A stretch of 64,000 bases of DNA from Hetaerina americana (taxonomy: Eukaryota > Arthropoda > Insecta > Odonata > Calopterygidae), in assembly GCA_022747635.1 (NCBI GenBank), contig JAKTNV010000024.1, positions 7,039,803 through 7,103,802 on the forward strand, read 5' to 3'. The position numbers and the translations under genes were made by a program. Of this stretch, positions 24,795-35,640 are shown in pieces; position 1 is the stretch's first letter; each line of letters begins with the position of its first letter. Below the pieces are notes generated by a model. The model searched no databases, was not told the origin of the DNA, and worked only from the letters and a program-made list of their open reading frames with translations.

Positions 24795-25505
24795 ATTTGC
24801 AAATTTTAAGAAATATAGTAATCACCGAAATACCCAGAATACGTGGAATCACCCTCCTTGACATAACACATTCAGCAGTAAACAAGTTCATTTCCAGCAC
24901 ATTTATAAAAGATAACACGGAACCCACATGGTACAACGCGGATGTTAGAAAACCGTTGCAACGTCAAAGGCTATGTCACGTTAAGATAAAAAGTATTAGG
25001 GATGATATCTCTCCCGACCGAAGAATAAGATCATTACAATAAGACATCAGGGGCGAATACCATGAAGGATTTTGGAAAGCGCTAAGCGAATTCATAAGGA
25101 AAAGATTAGCAGACATATTGAAAGATAATCGAAGGTGCTTTGGTCGTACGTGATAGAGGTTCAGTGATATAAGTCTACAGTTAATTCACTCAGAAACGTA
25201 AAGACGAAAGAGTTGCTAGCAGTTTGGAAAAGGCCAATTTATCAAGTTCTTCTTTCAAAGCGTCTTCACCAATGTCTCACCGAAAGTCTCCGATACCTTA
25301 CCAATTCGTTTCTGTCAACCGATGCCCAGCATCGAAATCCCATTTAATGAAATAGAACGTCTATTGAAAAATATTAAGCCTACTAAATCCTCCGGGCTCG
25401 ATAATATACCCGCTCGTATATTCATTGTCCGACCGCGTTAGGGTCATATTTGGGTCAAAATTGTCTGGTGTCCCCCCTGCCCTGGTTATGGTTCGCGGGT
25501 CACTC
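24795..25505 (+). pseudogene. Decayed, internally deleted LINE copy
   Basis: Opens with FANF-type sequence also present at about 32000. Then TEPTWYNADVRKPLQRQRL aligns with the linker between endonuclease and RT (KEPRWYNGEVRSALRRQRKL in the intact element). The later EIERLLKNIKPTKSSGLDNI and PARIF align with the start of the RT domain (residues about 478-500). It then jumps directly into a C-type 3' UTR (GTCCGACCGCGTTAGG, about 25430-25505), so most of the RT is missing. There are many stops and frameshifts. Confidence 0.8.
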
Positions 25506-25664
25506 AGTTTTTCATAAATGAGTAGCGTATCAAAATTATTAGAGTATACAGGATCAAAATTTTACACTTAAATAGAATATTGCATGACGTCGTAAAACTA
25601 ATTTCTTTTATTTGTATTATTTGATATATTTATTGTAACTTATAGTTAGGCCACACTTAATTGT

Positions 25665-25728
25665 GATCTTGCTTGCCTTTCATGCACCCCTTGCCACACA
25701 GCCTAGCGGGGGCTTGCAGGGTACCATA
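25665..25728 (+). repeat. LINE C-type 3' end, orphan copy
   Basis: CCCCTTGCCACACAGCCTAG, then CGGGGGCTTGCAGGGTACC and ATATAGAGG, matches the terminal block of the other C-type copies (26100-26152, 22930-22978). No coding sequence precedes it directly. Confidence 0.65.
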
Positions 25729-25814
25729 TAGAGGCAACGCTTTTATTGTGATTTTTTAAATCATTGAGGGGCTAGGAGTTAAGCGTTGCTATGATAAATC
25801 GAGTAGCGTATCTG

Positions 25815-26152
25815 AATTATGAGAGAATCTAGGTTGGACTTACTCAAGGAGCGAAGGTTAAATTGCAGATTAAATCTCTTGCATTAATTGGAAGGATGTC
25901 TCTTAGGCAATGATGTTGAAATTGTTTTATTAGCCCCTTCGTTTTACGGTAGATTAGATCATTTGAATAAAGTTCGAGAGTTTAAGTGAAGAATAGATTT
26001 AAGATTTCATTTTTCCTGCGATCGATAAGGAATCAGAATAAAATAACGTTTGTCCGACCGCACTAGGAGAGAAAGGTGTTTTGAGTCAGGGGTATTTTGG
26101 TGTGTGATCCCCCCTGCTAAACACCTCAGTGGTGGCTCACAGGGTACCAAAT
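25815..26152 (+). pseudogene. LINE C-type RT C-terminus plus 3' UTR
   Basis: With frameshifts, LGWT, RRLNCRLNLLHLEG, LLAPSFYGRLDHLNKVREFK and RFKISFFLRSIRNQNK follow the C-terminal order of the intact LINE (LGWEPLEVRRE..., MAPHYLGRSDHKDKLREI, YSFFPRTISNHNSK). The 3' UTR begins after about 26030 and ends CTCACAGGGTACCAAAT. This is the best copy for defining the C subfamily. Confidence 0.75.
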
Positions 26153-26344
26153 AAAACTAAAATAAATCTCTTTTATGCGACAGGAGCTACAAGTAAGAAT
26201 AACAGTAGTAGTAGTAGTTTTAGGGGAGGCGACTGACAGCTAAGGTCATTTGCGCCATTAGGGATGGATGGGAAAAGAAGGGTGGAGAGAACCCCGGCAT
26301 CGGCATTAGCCTAATCTTATCGAAAGACGCCAAAGGGTCTGCAG

Positions 26345-26515
26345 TTTAACGTCCCATCGACGCACGTCGTAATAACTGAAGTTGCTCTCCTCTTAGCACC
26401 TCAAGTAGGGATCGGGATAAGAGTGAAAAATATCTATCGCCTCCAGGATTCAAAACCGGGCCTTCTCCGTGGGAAGCCAGTGCGTTAGCCACCGCACCAT
26501 CCCGATTCCCAATAA
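26345..26515 (-). mobile_element. tRNA-derived SINE
   Basis: Read on the minus strand from 26515 it starts GGGAATCGGGATGGTGCGGT, then GGCTAACGCACTGG (A-box region). About 30 nt later comes GCCCGGTTTTGAATCC (B box). A non-tRNA body follows with ATCCCGATCCCTACTTGAGG and GATGGGACGTTAAACTGCAG. This head-and-body layout is that of a Pol III-transcribed SINE mobilised by a LINE. The acceptor stem does not close, so it is not a tRNA gene. Confidence 0.65.
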
Positions 26516-29074
26516 TAACAGTAAAATAATAATAAATCATTTCCATGACATTCTGAACCCGCTTAGACATCGTGAAAATTTTTTCATCGAAGTTAACAAA
26601 GTAAAACTTTCCAAACCATTCCGATACGTGTTTCCCCTACGTTCCATCTTCCCGAGATGAATAAAACTTGGAGGCATAAAGAAAGCATGCGGAGATCGCC
26701 CTCCTTTACATGAGTGGCGTCTTAATGGAGAAAGTTCATGCTTGAACCGAATCATCTTATTTGTCCGGGAACTGGAAAAGATTTGCCCTTCGCAGGAGGC
26801 CTCGGTGCATTTTCCTCATGAGTTACGGAGGCTGTAGTCAGAGGTGTGGCACCGACCGCCTGCCTATTTTTCTCCTCTCTTTCTTCCCTCCACACATTCA
26901 CCCATCCACAGAGGCCACATTCTCAACGGCTATTTCACAAAGTATTCGTCGCTTGAAGAATTCTTCAATCATGAGACCGCAACTCACCCGAAGACGATGT
27001 TAAACTCCAGGATTGGGCGCAATTTGGGTATAAAAAAATTAAACCTAATTTTTTAGGAATCAGCTACTGAATCGCATTCGTCTACGATATTTGGCTATAA
27101 TTTTCTGGCATGATTGGCGCCATGCACTCCGCTTAGACCTTCTAGTAATATACTTGATCTGAACATAATACCTCAACATCCACGGAGCATTTTTCCTCCG
27201 CCCACTTTTCTGAGACAGACATCCCACGCACAGCTTTCCTGAAGATGAGCGTCCTCTCCTCCAGAAAAAACATTTCCACGAATCGCATGGGATATCCACT
27301 GCAGCTGAAGTCGGAATTCTAACTACAATTAAAATACATGATAAAGGCTGGTTGGCATCCCAACATCTATTACCAGACAACCGTATGGTGACCCGTAGGG
27401 TATAATTGTGTGAATTTACCACTCCTATACATCATTTTATTATCGACTGATTAAGATGATATCTAAATAGGACGAGGAGTTAAATGACGAGTGAATTCTA
27501 GATATCACCAAATTTTCAATCAAGAATAATAATCTGGACATCAATGTCTGCTCGGGACAAATGCAAACCGTTTCAGTTAACGTCATCAAACGTATTCTTT
27601 ATTTCACCTGGCGAGGAAAAACAATCAACACGCTCTCGCTTAGCATCGTTGCGGCGCTCTTTCGATCCGGAGAAATGGATACGATTAAGCGACCCAGAAT
27701 CCTGACCTTGTAACTTTCACGATTTTTTTCCCTTCCTCCTTTAATATATACATTTCTCTCTCTCGCATCGAGGGGTGTAACCAGACGAATTCAGCTTAGC
27801 ATCTCAGAAAATCTCTCATCAACACCATTATGGCGACGAGCCCCCTTCCCCCTACTTTGTTTTGCCTCTCCCCACGGGGCGTCGCCGCGGCGGCCCTCAC
27901 CTTCAGCGATGTCTCCGCGGCGACTGGAGATCTTAAGGATCTCAGGCAATACTCTCGTCGGAAGTGACCCAGCGTCAAATGTTCGCACAGCTGAATTATC
28001 GTTAATGCTCCAATTATGTGCATTATACCAGGGGCTTCGATATTACTGACTCGCCAACGTAATATTTTACTCGAAAGGGTCCCATGACGTTTGTTTTTCA
28101 ACTAAAATCCTAACATTTTTTGTTCTTCGCGCTGCTCATAGGAAGCCCGTACGATACTCAAAAGCGTAGGGTGTAGGCCAGGCAGAACGAGAAGTTTCGG
28201 GGTGGTATATAAGTTCAGGAATACCTTTAGAATATTTAGATTAAGCACATTCACACATTATAAGGTAGATAATATTGAAATCTCTATTAATTCCCAAGCT
28301 CTCACCACTAACATACAATAAGAGAAAATATTAGTTCAAATAAAATTACTGCTTACACTGAATTAATGTGGTATAGAATTTAAGAGAATACAAGAAGAAT
28401 AAATTTCCCAAAGGCGGGAAGAAGACATACTAATTAACGGAGACTATAATCGCAAATGACCGCAGATTTCGGTCGCCTCCCCTAATAAGTATTACGGAGA
28501 CTAAAATCGGTCGGAGGTCGGTCTGGTTCCTTCAAGCGCGGCAACAGTGGACATACCGGATGACAAAAGTTAAACTTACAAATACAAATCCATATGAAAT
28601 GCACAAAGCAGTTTTAGGTTAAGGAAATTCTTTAGATAGAGATAGAGAAATAGAATAAAAACAGAAATTAAATGCTCTACATTTAATCTCTCTAATTTAA
28701 TTGACATGATCTCTCCTATCATAAAACTATGGGGCTAATAACACATTTTCGACATCATTGCTAACAAGACATACGGATTGAAGTTCAATTCATTATTATT
28801 TAAATTTAGCCAGTATCTTTCTGTGTTTATATTTATAGGATGCTTTTTAATGGTTTTCTTATCCTAATTTGCACCATAAAAGCAAAAATAACACATTTTT
28901 TGTACTGAGGACCGATTTCTTAACTTTTGAGCTTCCGGGACGAAACGAATCAGTTAAATCTCATAAATTATTATGCAATATGAAAAATACATTTGAAATA
29001 TTTTTGTACGATTTCAACGCCTTATTTATACTTGACATGCAGTTTTACTAAGTACTGACTAAGTACCTCATAGT
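26516..29074. other. No recognisable gene
   Basis: Several open frames of 60-120 codons (the longest on the minus strand at 27060-27422) show no domain I recognise, and none has a neighbour suggesting an exon chain. A short sequence (TA-CGGAGACTA-TAATCG) occurs twice near 28436 and 28493. Confidence 0.4.
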
Positions 29075-29695
29075 AAACTGCTCACGAGGCTAGAAGTATA
29101 TGGCATAGATAAAAATATCCTGGGTTAGTATTAAAAAATTTTTGGATTGCCGGGCACAAAGGGTAGTAAGAGATGGAGTTAGGTCAAATGCAGTAGAAGT
29201 TACTTCAGGTGTTCTTAGGGAAGTGTTTTCGGACCTCTTTTATTCCTATTTTACGTTAACGACATTGACTCCGCATTCAGGGGTAAGATACGTTTATTTG
29301 CCGACGATGCAGTGGTTTACTGTGATATCCGTAATCCTGAGGACAAAGCAGCTTTATCATTTGACCCTAATGCTATCCAACGCTGGCGCTACACTTGGCA
29401 ATTAGAATTAAAATTTAAAAAGGGCGTAGTGATGAAAGCTTGGAAAAAGAGTGATTCTCACCCGAACCTCTACCGCTTCAAGAACATCGTAATGGAATGT
29501 GTAGACTCGATTGAATACTTAGGCCTTACTCTCACTCACTACCTCTCCTGTGTGAAACTTATACGGGGCATATGTGGACAAGCAGTAAAAAAATTAGGAT
29601 TTATTATAGGAGTGCTGGGTAAATGTGACGAAAAGGTCCAAGAGAAATATTATCTTTTAATGGTTACTACTGGTTTTGCTGATTACTGGCAGTAA
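29075..29695 (+). pseudogene. Decayed LINE reverse-transcriptase palm and thumb
   Basis: It opens with LLTRLEVYGIDKNIL (LLHKLKYYGINKKII in the intact element). VTSGV then leads into the catalytic box RLFADDAVVY at 29291-29320. IQRWRYTWQLELKF, SIEYLGLTLTHYLS and CGQAVKKLGFIIGVLGKCDE follow, each matching the intact RT in order (residues about 633-830). At least two frameshifts and several stops make it a relic. It is related to, but clearly diverged from, the A subfamily. Confidence 0.85.
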
Positions 29696-29734
29696 CGGAA
29701 AGGATTACAACCAAATAAGTTTACTATTAAGATT

Positions 29735-29895
29735 CACTCTACAGACCCGTGACTTCAATATATGTAGATGTTTACTCATTCTCGACACTCATTGTACCAG
29801 CACTCAGTTGGAAACAAAATTCAGTATGATCGCTGGTGATATTTATCTGGTGGCGATTAATTGGGATACGGATTGCATCAAAACAAGGTTGTTAA
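29735..29895 (+). pseudogene. LINE endonuclease fragment
   Basis: LQTRDFNICRCLLILDTHC, then TKFSMIAGDIYLVAINWDTD, aligns with residues about 146-190 of the intact LINE, including the AGD-x-N-L-x-x-x-D-W active-site segment (the Asn is changed here). Because this endonuclease piece comes after RT sequence, it must belong to a second insertion. Confidence 0.65.
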
Positions 29896-30211
29896 AAACC
29901 GTATTCCAGTAACGCGCTTCTTAGATTATTTGTCAAAACTTTGTTAGAAAAATCAGTAAAATCATCTAGTGAAGGCAGCAATATACCTACCTACTTTATT
30001 TACGAAGGCCTTAGGGGTCATAAAATTTTTTTTAGGAATGAAAAGCGAATTCGAGACAAAACTAAATGTCCCAGTTAGTACATGGAGTACATTCACGAAG
30101 TCATCAGGGATCATGAAACAACTATTGTAGACATTAAAAAACGAACTCTTGACAAAAATCAATTAAAACGTAAGGCAGAAGACCAAAGTAAAAATTAAAA
30201 ATAACTCGATT

Positions 30212-30345
30212 ATCAACAGACCAATAGCTTTGAACCCTAAGAGCTGCGAATGTATGATTTTAAGCAATGTGACGCCCGTTATAGACAGCAGTGCCAGGAA
30301 TTGGGTTTTTTCACGAACAGATGGGGCTTGGATTAGCTCGGAAAA
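30212..30345 (+). pseudogene. LINE RT fingers fragment
   Basis: INRPIALNPKSCECMILSNV, then TPVIDSSARNWVF, resembles the NYRPISLTSISCKILEHVIV segment of the intact element (residues about 548-585). Sequence to either side (29.9-30.9 kb) is AT-rich and unreadable. Confidence 0.45.
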
Positions 30346-30949
30346 AGATTGATAAATGAAGTACCCTTGTTGGAGGACGGATATGCTGAGGGACTTCAGG
30401 GCTCATAATGTAGTTACTTCAGGCATAGAAAACAAATTTGTGACAAAAATCAAGTTATCAAAGAAAAGGAAAAAGTAAACGCATAGTTTCAATAAATCGA
30501 CTTTGGTTGGCCCTCGGCAAAAATCAATGATGATTTGCTGTTCAAGTTCATGATTTTAGCCCACGTCCGACAACATAAAGCTGTTTGGTAATAATTTGTA
30601 AATAATTTACGCGATATATAGTATGTGAACGGTGCAAAAATTTTAACTGGGTACTGCAGAGTTGAAATGGAAAAATTAGAATAGCATCGAGGCGGCAAAA
30701 ATATTACATTCCAGCTTTTAAAATATTTGAATAACTTATTAGTAGAGCATATAGAGAACATTAAAGAGGAAACTGTCAGAGTATTAAAGGCAAAACTCCA
30801 TGAACAATATTCCAAGACCATTCAAAAGCATAATCGTCCGAAAACATTCAGAGGAAAATCCAAAATATTTTCTGACAGCACATTAGAATAACAGGGGAAG
30901 CTAACTCACTGAACATTGAAAAAAAACATATAATTTGTAACAAACAAAG

Positions 30950-31445
30950 TAAATAAGGACGAAATCGTAAACCAATTTTCTCGGTACAAGGCCTGCTTTG
31001 TAAATCAATTTGGCGAAAACGCCTAATCTAGAGAAAAAAACTAGCGCAGCAAACGAAGCCCTTCAAATAACGAATAACCGAATGAGAGACGTAAATAGAC
31101 CACTGAAAGAAATAGCAAGGCAGCGCGAAGAAATCAAAACAAATGAATCTTTAAGACCGGGAGAAATACCTTCTAACTTGTGTACTAAAAGAGGGGAAGT
31201 TATCATACCATACTCATGAAATGAGTAAAAGAAAGATGGTACATCGAATAGAACCTCGCGATTGGAAGTTGACTAATATCGCTCGAAATTAAAAAATAAA
31301 TGTTACCCCAATGATAACAGATCAATAGTTTTGTTGAGTACTAGATGCCGCAAATGGAACATATGTTTGTACGAGCAATTTGGAGTCCGTTCTAGACAGC
31401 AGTGTCCGAAAAAATTAAAATAAAATTGCATATTTCCACGAACGA
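30950..31445 (+). pseudogene. Decayed LINE linker and RT start
   Basis: In order: FVNQFGEN-like sequence, LRPGEIPSNL (the xPGP-x-x-I-P-A-R box), HRIEPRDWKLTNI (VPRDWKLAHI in the intact element) and DNRSIVL (NYRPISL). This is the order of residues about 440-555 of the LINE protein. Stops are frequent. Confidence 0.6.
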
Positions 31446-31734
31446 TGGGAGATCAAAATATCTCAGGAATATTCTTAAAAAATTTCCTTATACTAAGCAT
31501 CCTAGTAATATATAGTTCTCTACCTGAGTCTTATTTTACTATAACCTTTAATAGAAGTATGTCTTACGTGCCATTGGGAGTAATTTAAACTCGAAAGAGT
31601 ACTGTAAGAAAAATGATGTCCATCACATTAAAAAATTCGAACATGTATCCAACTTTTCCATGAGTCACCTATATTTAAGTAACACAAAGACAGTAACACG
31701 AAGGTAAAGATGAAGATACCTACGGGTGGCTATT

Positions 31735-32060
31735 GCATTTTTTCAAATTAGCTCCATTCATCAAATTCTCAATTCACCAACTAGGGGCAGTAACATTCGT
31801 TATTTGTTAGTAACTAAAATACCCGAAAAAGTAGAAACTATAGAAATTATCAAAGGGATCAGTGACCACCGAGCAGTAAATGCTAAGTTTTCACCATTTG
31901 GAATCTCAAATAAGAAGTCCAAAAGAAAAATGAGTTTAAAAAATATGGAACTTGTTTAGAAAAGCGGACTACAATGTCTTAAAATGGGTATTACAAAGTA
32001 AATTTGCAAATTTTAAGAAAGATAATAAACACCGAAATACTGACGGTATGTGGAAACTAC
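31735..32060 (+). pseudogene. LINE endonuclease C-terminal fragment
   Basis: QISSIHQILNSPTRGSNI, then EKVETIEIIKGISDHRAVNA, aligns with residues about 208-255 of the intact LINE, including the conserved SDH active-site triplet at 31861-31869. The FANFKK sequence after 32000 corresponds to the KANFNGL linker and matches the opening of the copy at 24795. Confidence 0.8.
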
Positions 32061-32202
32061 GCGGTTGTTATTTTTTATAGGATTTATAAATCTTTTCGCA
32101 TATCATTGCCTTCCCATTGTAATAAAAAATTGGCACTCGGGGCCATTCCAAAGTCATTGCAGTATTGGGGATACATTTCCAACTGCGCTAGTAATTTGCC
32201 AG

Positions 32203-32275
32203 GTTTCCGTTGTGTTGTGGTTATCACGTGCGCCTTACACGCGCAAGGTCCCCAGTTAGATCCCGGGCGGAAACA
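32203..32275 (+). tRNA. tRNA-Val-like, anticodon TAC, probable pseudogene
   Basis: This 73-nt sequence is collinear with the two intact tRNA-Val genes at 32684 and 34792. The acceptor stem GTTTCCG/CGGAAAC is intact. The anticodon loop is CTTACAC instead of CTCACAC, changing CAC to TAC, which would still read valine codons. However, the T arm reads CCCAGTTAGATCCCGGG: the conserved C56 of the B box is A and one T-stem pair is lost. Position 9 is also changed. A T-run suitable as Pol III terminator follows (32277-32283). Most likely a decaying copy. Confidence 0.7.
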
Positions 32276-32683
32276 CTTTTTTTCACCTGCTTGAGTGAGC
32301 TGATGGCATTCAGGGAGTTATTACTTCCTCGCCATGGAGTCTGGCTACACCATTAGAATTAAATGTAGGAAATAGAATGAGGCGAGGATAAATATTTTTC
32401 TCGAAATTTTACTATCACTACCATACCAAGCTAAAACTCATGACCAAAATAGTCGAAAATCCTCATGTAATGAAATTTTTGGGACCTTCCCGGCGCAAGA
32501 TTCTAGTGACGTCCGCACATTATTTCCACCGGGGCAGGTATTCAGCTGCCGACCCTTCGATGGTTAACTCCGCTATTGAAGCGTCGCCAGCTGAAGCCTT
32601 GACCCGGTGAAAAGCCCACGAAGACTTTACTAACTTCATGTAAAATTGTTTGTATATGTTTTTGACTTTTCACTCATTCAAGA

Positions 32684-32756
32684 GTTTCCGTAGTGTAGCG
32701 GTTATCACGTGCGCCTCACACGCGCAAGGTCCCCGGTTCGATCCCGGGCGGAAACA
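32684..32756 (+). tRNA. tRNA-Val (CAC)
   Basis: The full cloverleaf can be drawn: acceptor GTTTCCG with CGGAAAC, anticodon stem TGCGC/GCGCA around loop CTCACAC (anticodon CAC, decodes GUG), and T stem CCCGG/CCGGG around TTCGATC. The discriminator base is A. The A box (TAGTGTAGCGG) and B box (GGTTCGATCCC) are intact and seven T residues follow at once (32759-32765) as a Pol III terminator. The sequence is that of the usual animal tRNA-Val(CAC). No intron. Confidence 0.97.
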
Positions 32757-33369
32757 ATTTTTTTGACTACTTCAGGTACCTGGTGACACAGCAATTTTTT
32801 AATTTCTCACCATAAAATCAGGTTGGAATGTCTTAAATTGCATGAGGAAAAGAAAGCTTTAAATAAATTATGTCATCAAAAAGTAGGTAATCCGAACGGT
32901 ACTGAGGTTAACCATTTGAACATTGTGTAAGAAGGCTCTTCGTTACTTTCACAAATCAGTGATGTTTTCCAAGAATTATGCATCAAATACTTGTTTCCCC
33001 CCCTTCCCCAACGCCACACACTCCGGCGGTGGTTTGTGTTGCTTTATGTAAATGAAGACAACTATGAATAAGTGGTCAGATCCCGTGCTAGTAGCGGCAT
33101 TGAATTATTTGCCAGTGACGGAGCTATGTGCTGAGAAAAATTTAAAGAAGCTACGTTGAATACCATTTCGCAAATTAGTGTACTTATTCAGAGAATGGAG
33201 ATTCCAATTAAATGTAGGAATGAGGCAAATAGTACTATACTTTCTTCCCTCATTTGATTTGTGATAATAGCGGTACCAAATTAAAACCCTTAAACAAGAT
33301 CATGGAAAATCGTAATCTCTAATTGCTTGAATCATAAATTCACTTTTCTCCAGAATTATAAATCAAAGG

Positions 33370-33470
33370 CATGGGTACTAACACCCCCGTCAAACGTTTT
33401 CGAGGCGACTTACTTGATATTGAGTACATATGTACACGAATGTAGATAATATAATGTAATGTAGACGAAT
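33370..33470 (+). repeat. Decayed LINE 3' end
   Basis: ACTAACACCCCCGTCAAACG, then GAGGCGACTTACTTGATATTGAG, has the order of the LINE terminal block with a GTAGAT-like tail. The homologous position in the third tRNA-Val unit (35105-35165) is further decayed, so this insertion predates the duplication. Confidence 0.5.
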
Positions 33471-33584
33471 ATGTTACTAATTTTTTGTTAGCTTGCTCAC
33501 ATATATGTATATAATGTATGTTTCACCTAGGAGAGGTCGTGAGTGACGGTAACGCCCAAGTATTTAATCGAGTATACAATTTCT

Positions 33585-33660
33585 ATTTCGGTGTTCCTTA
33601 AGCAGCAGTCGATCGGGAGGGAACTGCTCTTCTTAGTCTACATAGCTATCTTTGGTATAA
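33585..33660 (+). pseudogene. LINE RT relic (GVPQGS region)
   Basis: GVP, a stop, then with a shift ELLFLVYI corresponds to GVPQGSVIGPLLFLIYI of the intact RT. Only this motif is readable. Confidence 0.4.
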
Positions 33661-33702
33661 ATGCAAACTCAATTCGTGAAAGTGATTAAAGAAGAGCGTT
33701 TA

Positions 33703-33703
<1 letters not shown>

Positions 33704-33784
<81 letters not shown>
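33704..33784. repeat. (TA)n microsatellite
   Basis: About 40 TA dinucleotides without interruption. The downstream LINE relic is in frame with it by chance. Confidence 0.97.
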
Positions 33785-33786
<2 letters not shown>

Positions 33787-33850
33787 TACCAAGGTAATTT
33801 TAATGGGCTGCGGAAGAAATTAAAAAAAAACATACCATCAATCGGCGTAC
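33785..33850 (+). pseudogene. LINE linker relic
   Basis: FYQGNFNGLRKKLKKNIPSI aligns with YNKANFNGLREYLNIKLPEY (residues about 275-294 of the intact LINE), the linker after the endonuclease. Confidence 0.5.
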
Positions 33851-34791
33851 TAGATGATAGATCGAACTAATGAATTAATGCGGATTAGAATTATATTTTA
33901 GCAATTAGAGAATTACAATTGAGCAATTAACAAAATGAACCTTTGGAAGAGAAGAAATGGGGGACAAACACTCATGGTAGTGCACAAGAACATTAGAGAA
34001 ATATGTAGGTACACCTTAAAGGACTGATCATCATTGTACTGGTTTTGTAAAAATGTGAAACTGAAGAAAAGGGTTGATGGCATTTCGCCTTTGTGAGGCC
34101 ACACCTGAAAGCGCGCCAAGTATTTCGGATCCACCGAAGAAAGGGCAAAATATAATTCCCATATCTTAAATAGCAAAGCACACGTGACATTCCGGCCAGG
34201 AAAATCAGGATGGAATTTACTCCAAACACAAACAAAGTAAACCAGAATAAAAATAAATCCCTTAAGATGGTACAGGTCACCGGAATTAACTTATAACAGC
34301 ATGGAGAAATAATAAGGGCCCAATGCTATGTTGACTGCTCACATCATTTTCACATACGCAGATGGACACAAAGCCATCTAAACCTTCAGCACTCTTTAAA
34401 TATAATACATACTAGTTATTTCCAATGCGAAATGCTTGGCCAAGAGAAATTCAAGTTTATGAATCACAATAATTGCGACAGTCTCATACATTACCCTGAA
34501 TGCACATTCAATGTCCTCTAACACGAGAGTGCACTTGACAATAAGAATTGCGTTCAGTTTAGAGGCATGAACTATTGACAAAGCATACAGTGTTCAACAC
34601 GCGATGTAAAAACTTGTGTTAAAAAAATTCCTTAAAACGAATGCCTCGGCTCTGGCAGTCTCTCCTACCTCTCACTCTGAAGGAGCCGTTCAAAAATCAT
34701 TGTAATGGAATAAATATCAATTTAAGTGGAGTAATTTTTTGACAGTGGTCAGACGCGATGTCTCTTAAAACTTCCGGAAACTAAGTCATCG

Positions 34792-34864
34792 GTTTCCGTA
34801 GTGTAGTGGTTATCACGTGCGCCTCACACGCGCAAGGTCCCCGGTTCGATCCCGGGCGGAAACA
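34792..34864 (+). tRNA. tRNA-Val (CAC), second copy
   Basis: It differs from the copy at 32684 only at one D-loop base (TAGTGG for TAGCGG). All stems, anticodon CAC, the A and B boxes and the discriminator A are intact. A TTTATTTTC tract after the gene can serve as Pol III terminator. It lies 2.1 kb downstream of the first intact gene in the same orientation. Confidence 0.97.
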
Positions 34865-35383
34865 TTTATTTTCTTACCTGTAGGTACTTTTTAGCTAATA
34901 GTTGACAAATAGAATTTTATTTACTGCTCATCGTGTTGAACCATCTGGATGAAATGTAGGATATAGAAAGAGAGAAATACTTTCCTGTCTCACGAAATTT
35001 GTTGGCTCTTATTCAGTTAAAACACTTAACCGAATGCCATCAAAATCATTATATCCAATTGCCGCACCGAAAACTTCACATTTCTCCAGAAATATACACC
35101 AAAGGCTGTTTTTCTAACAGCCCCTGCAACACGTTTTACGTGGAAGTTTCTCTCACCGTGTGATACACATTAAACGATGACATTAAACAAAATAAAAACA
35201 GATTCATTAAATTCATAAAAAATATCATACAGCTGCTCCACGCGTCTTTTGGGTTCAAATTAGTGTGCAATAAGCGAAACTTAAAATGACCGATTCTGTC
35301 ATAGTTAGACGGTTACTGCATTACTCTTTTCTGAAATAAAGAAACTGCGTGATTCACAGCCTTCAGAACAGATGGTTATTTTC

Positions 35384-35635
35384 AGAAAATGATTATGGTG
35401 GACCGAAATAGAATATCTATATCCAGGTCCCATAATATTGATAAGGAATATAATAGAAGGAAAAATAGACGGGAAGATTCCACGAGGAAGACCAAGAGAC
35501 ATGTACAAAGGACAAATTAAGAGGGAAGTGAAACAAGAGAAGGCATCAGGGATTGAGGGAATTGAAATTAAATAACGTAGCACGGAGGACTGCAGTAAAC
35601 CAATCCTGGGATTGAAATGCTGATGATGATGATAA
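35384..35635 (+). pseudogene. RTE-like LINE, C-terminus and tail
   Basis: The reading EGKIDGKIPRGRPRDMYKGQ, then IKREVKQEKASGIEGI, resembles the basic GRGRPR-x-x-Y tail of RTE-type polymerases. It is followed, after a frameshift, by R...A-V-N-Q-S-like sequence and TGATGATGATGATAA at 35620-35634. The (TGA)n tail and order resemble the fragment at 8731-8980. Catalytic domains are missing. Confidence 0.65.
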
Positions 35636-35640
35636 TTGAA

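Larger units (their letters stand above)
32276..35165. repeat. Three-copy local duplication of tRNA-Val plus 3' flank
   Basis: Each tRNA-Val unit is followed at a variable distance by a related, diverged flank. The shared pieces include (A/G)ATTAAATGTAGGAA...GAGG (about 32356, 33210, 34940) and CCAAATTAAAAC-like sequence with CTTAA-AC (about 32430, 33280, 35017). For the last two copies, a CTTTTCTCCAGAA...CAAAGGC block then leads into a decayed LINE-like 3' end (33370-33470 and 35105-35165). The copies differ by indels, so the duplications are not recent. Confidence 0.6.

Noticed and set aside
27060..27422. 120-codon open frame, minus strand
   Set aside because: Composition is cysteine- and arginine-rich without a pattern. 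No family was recognised and no neighbouring exon found.
33661..33870. 69-codon frame combining (TA)n with a LINE relic
   Set aside because: Fusion by chance. Only the LINE linker part is meaningful.
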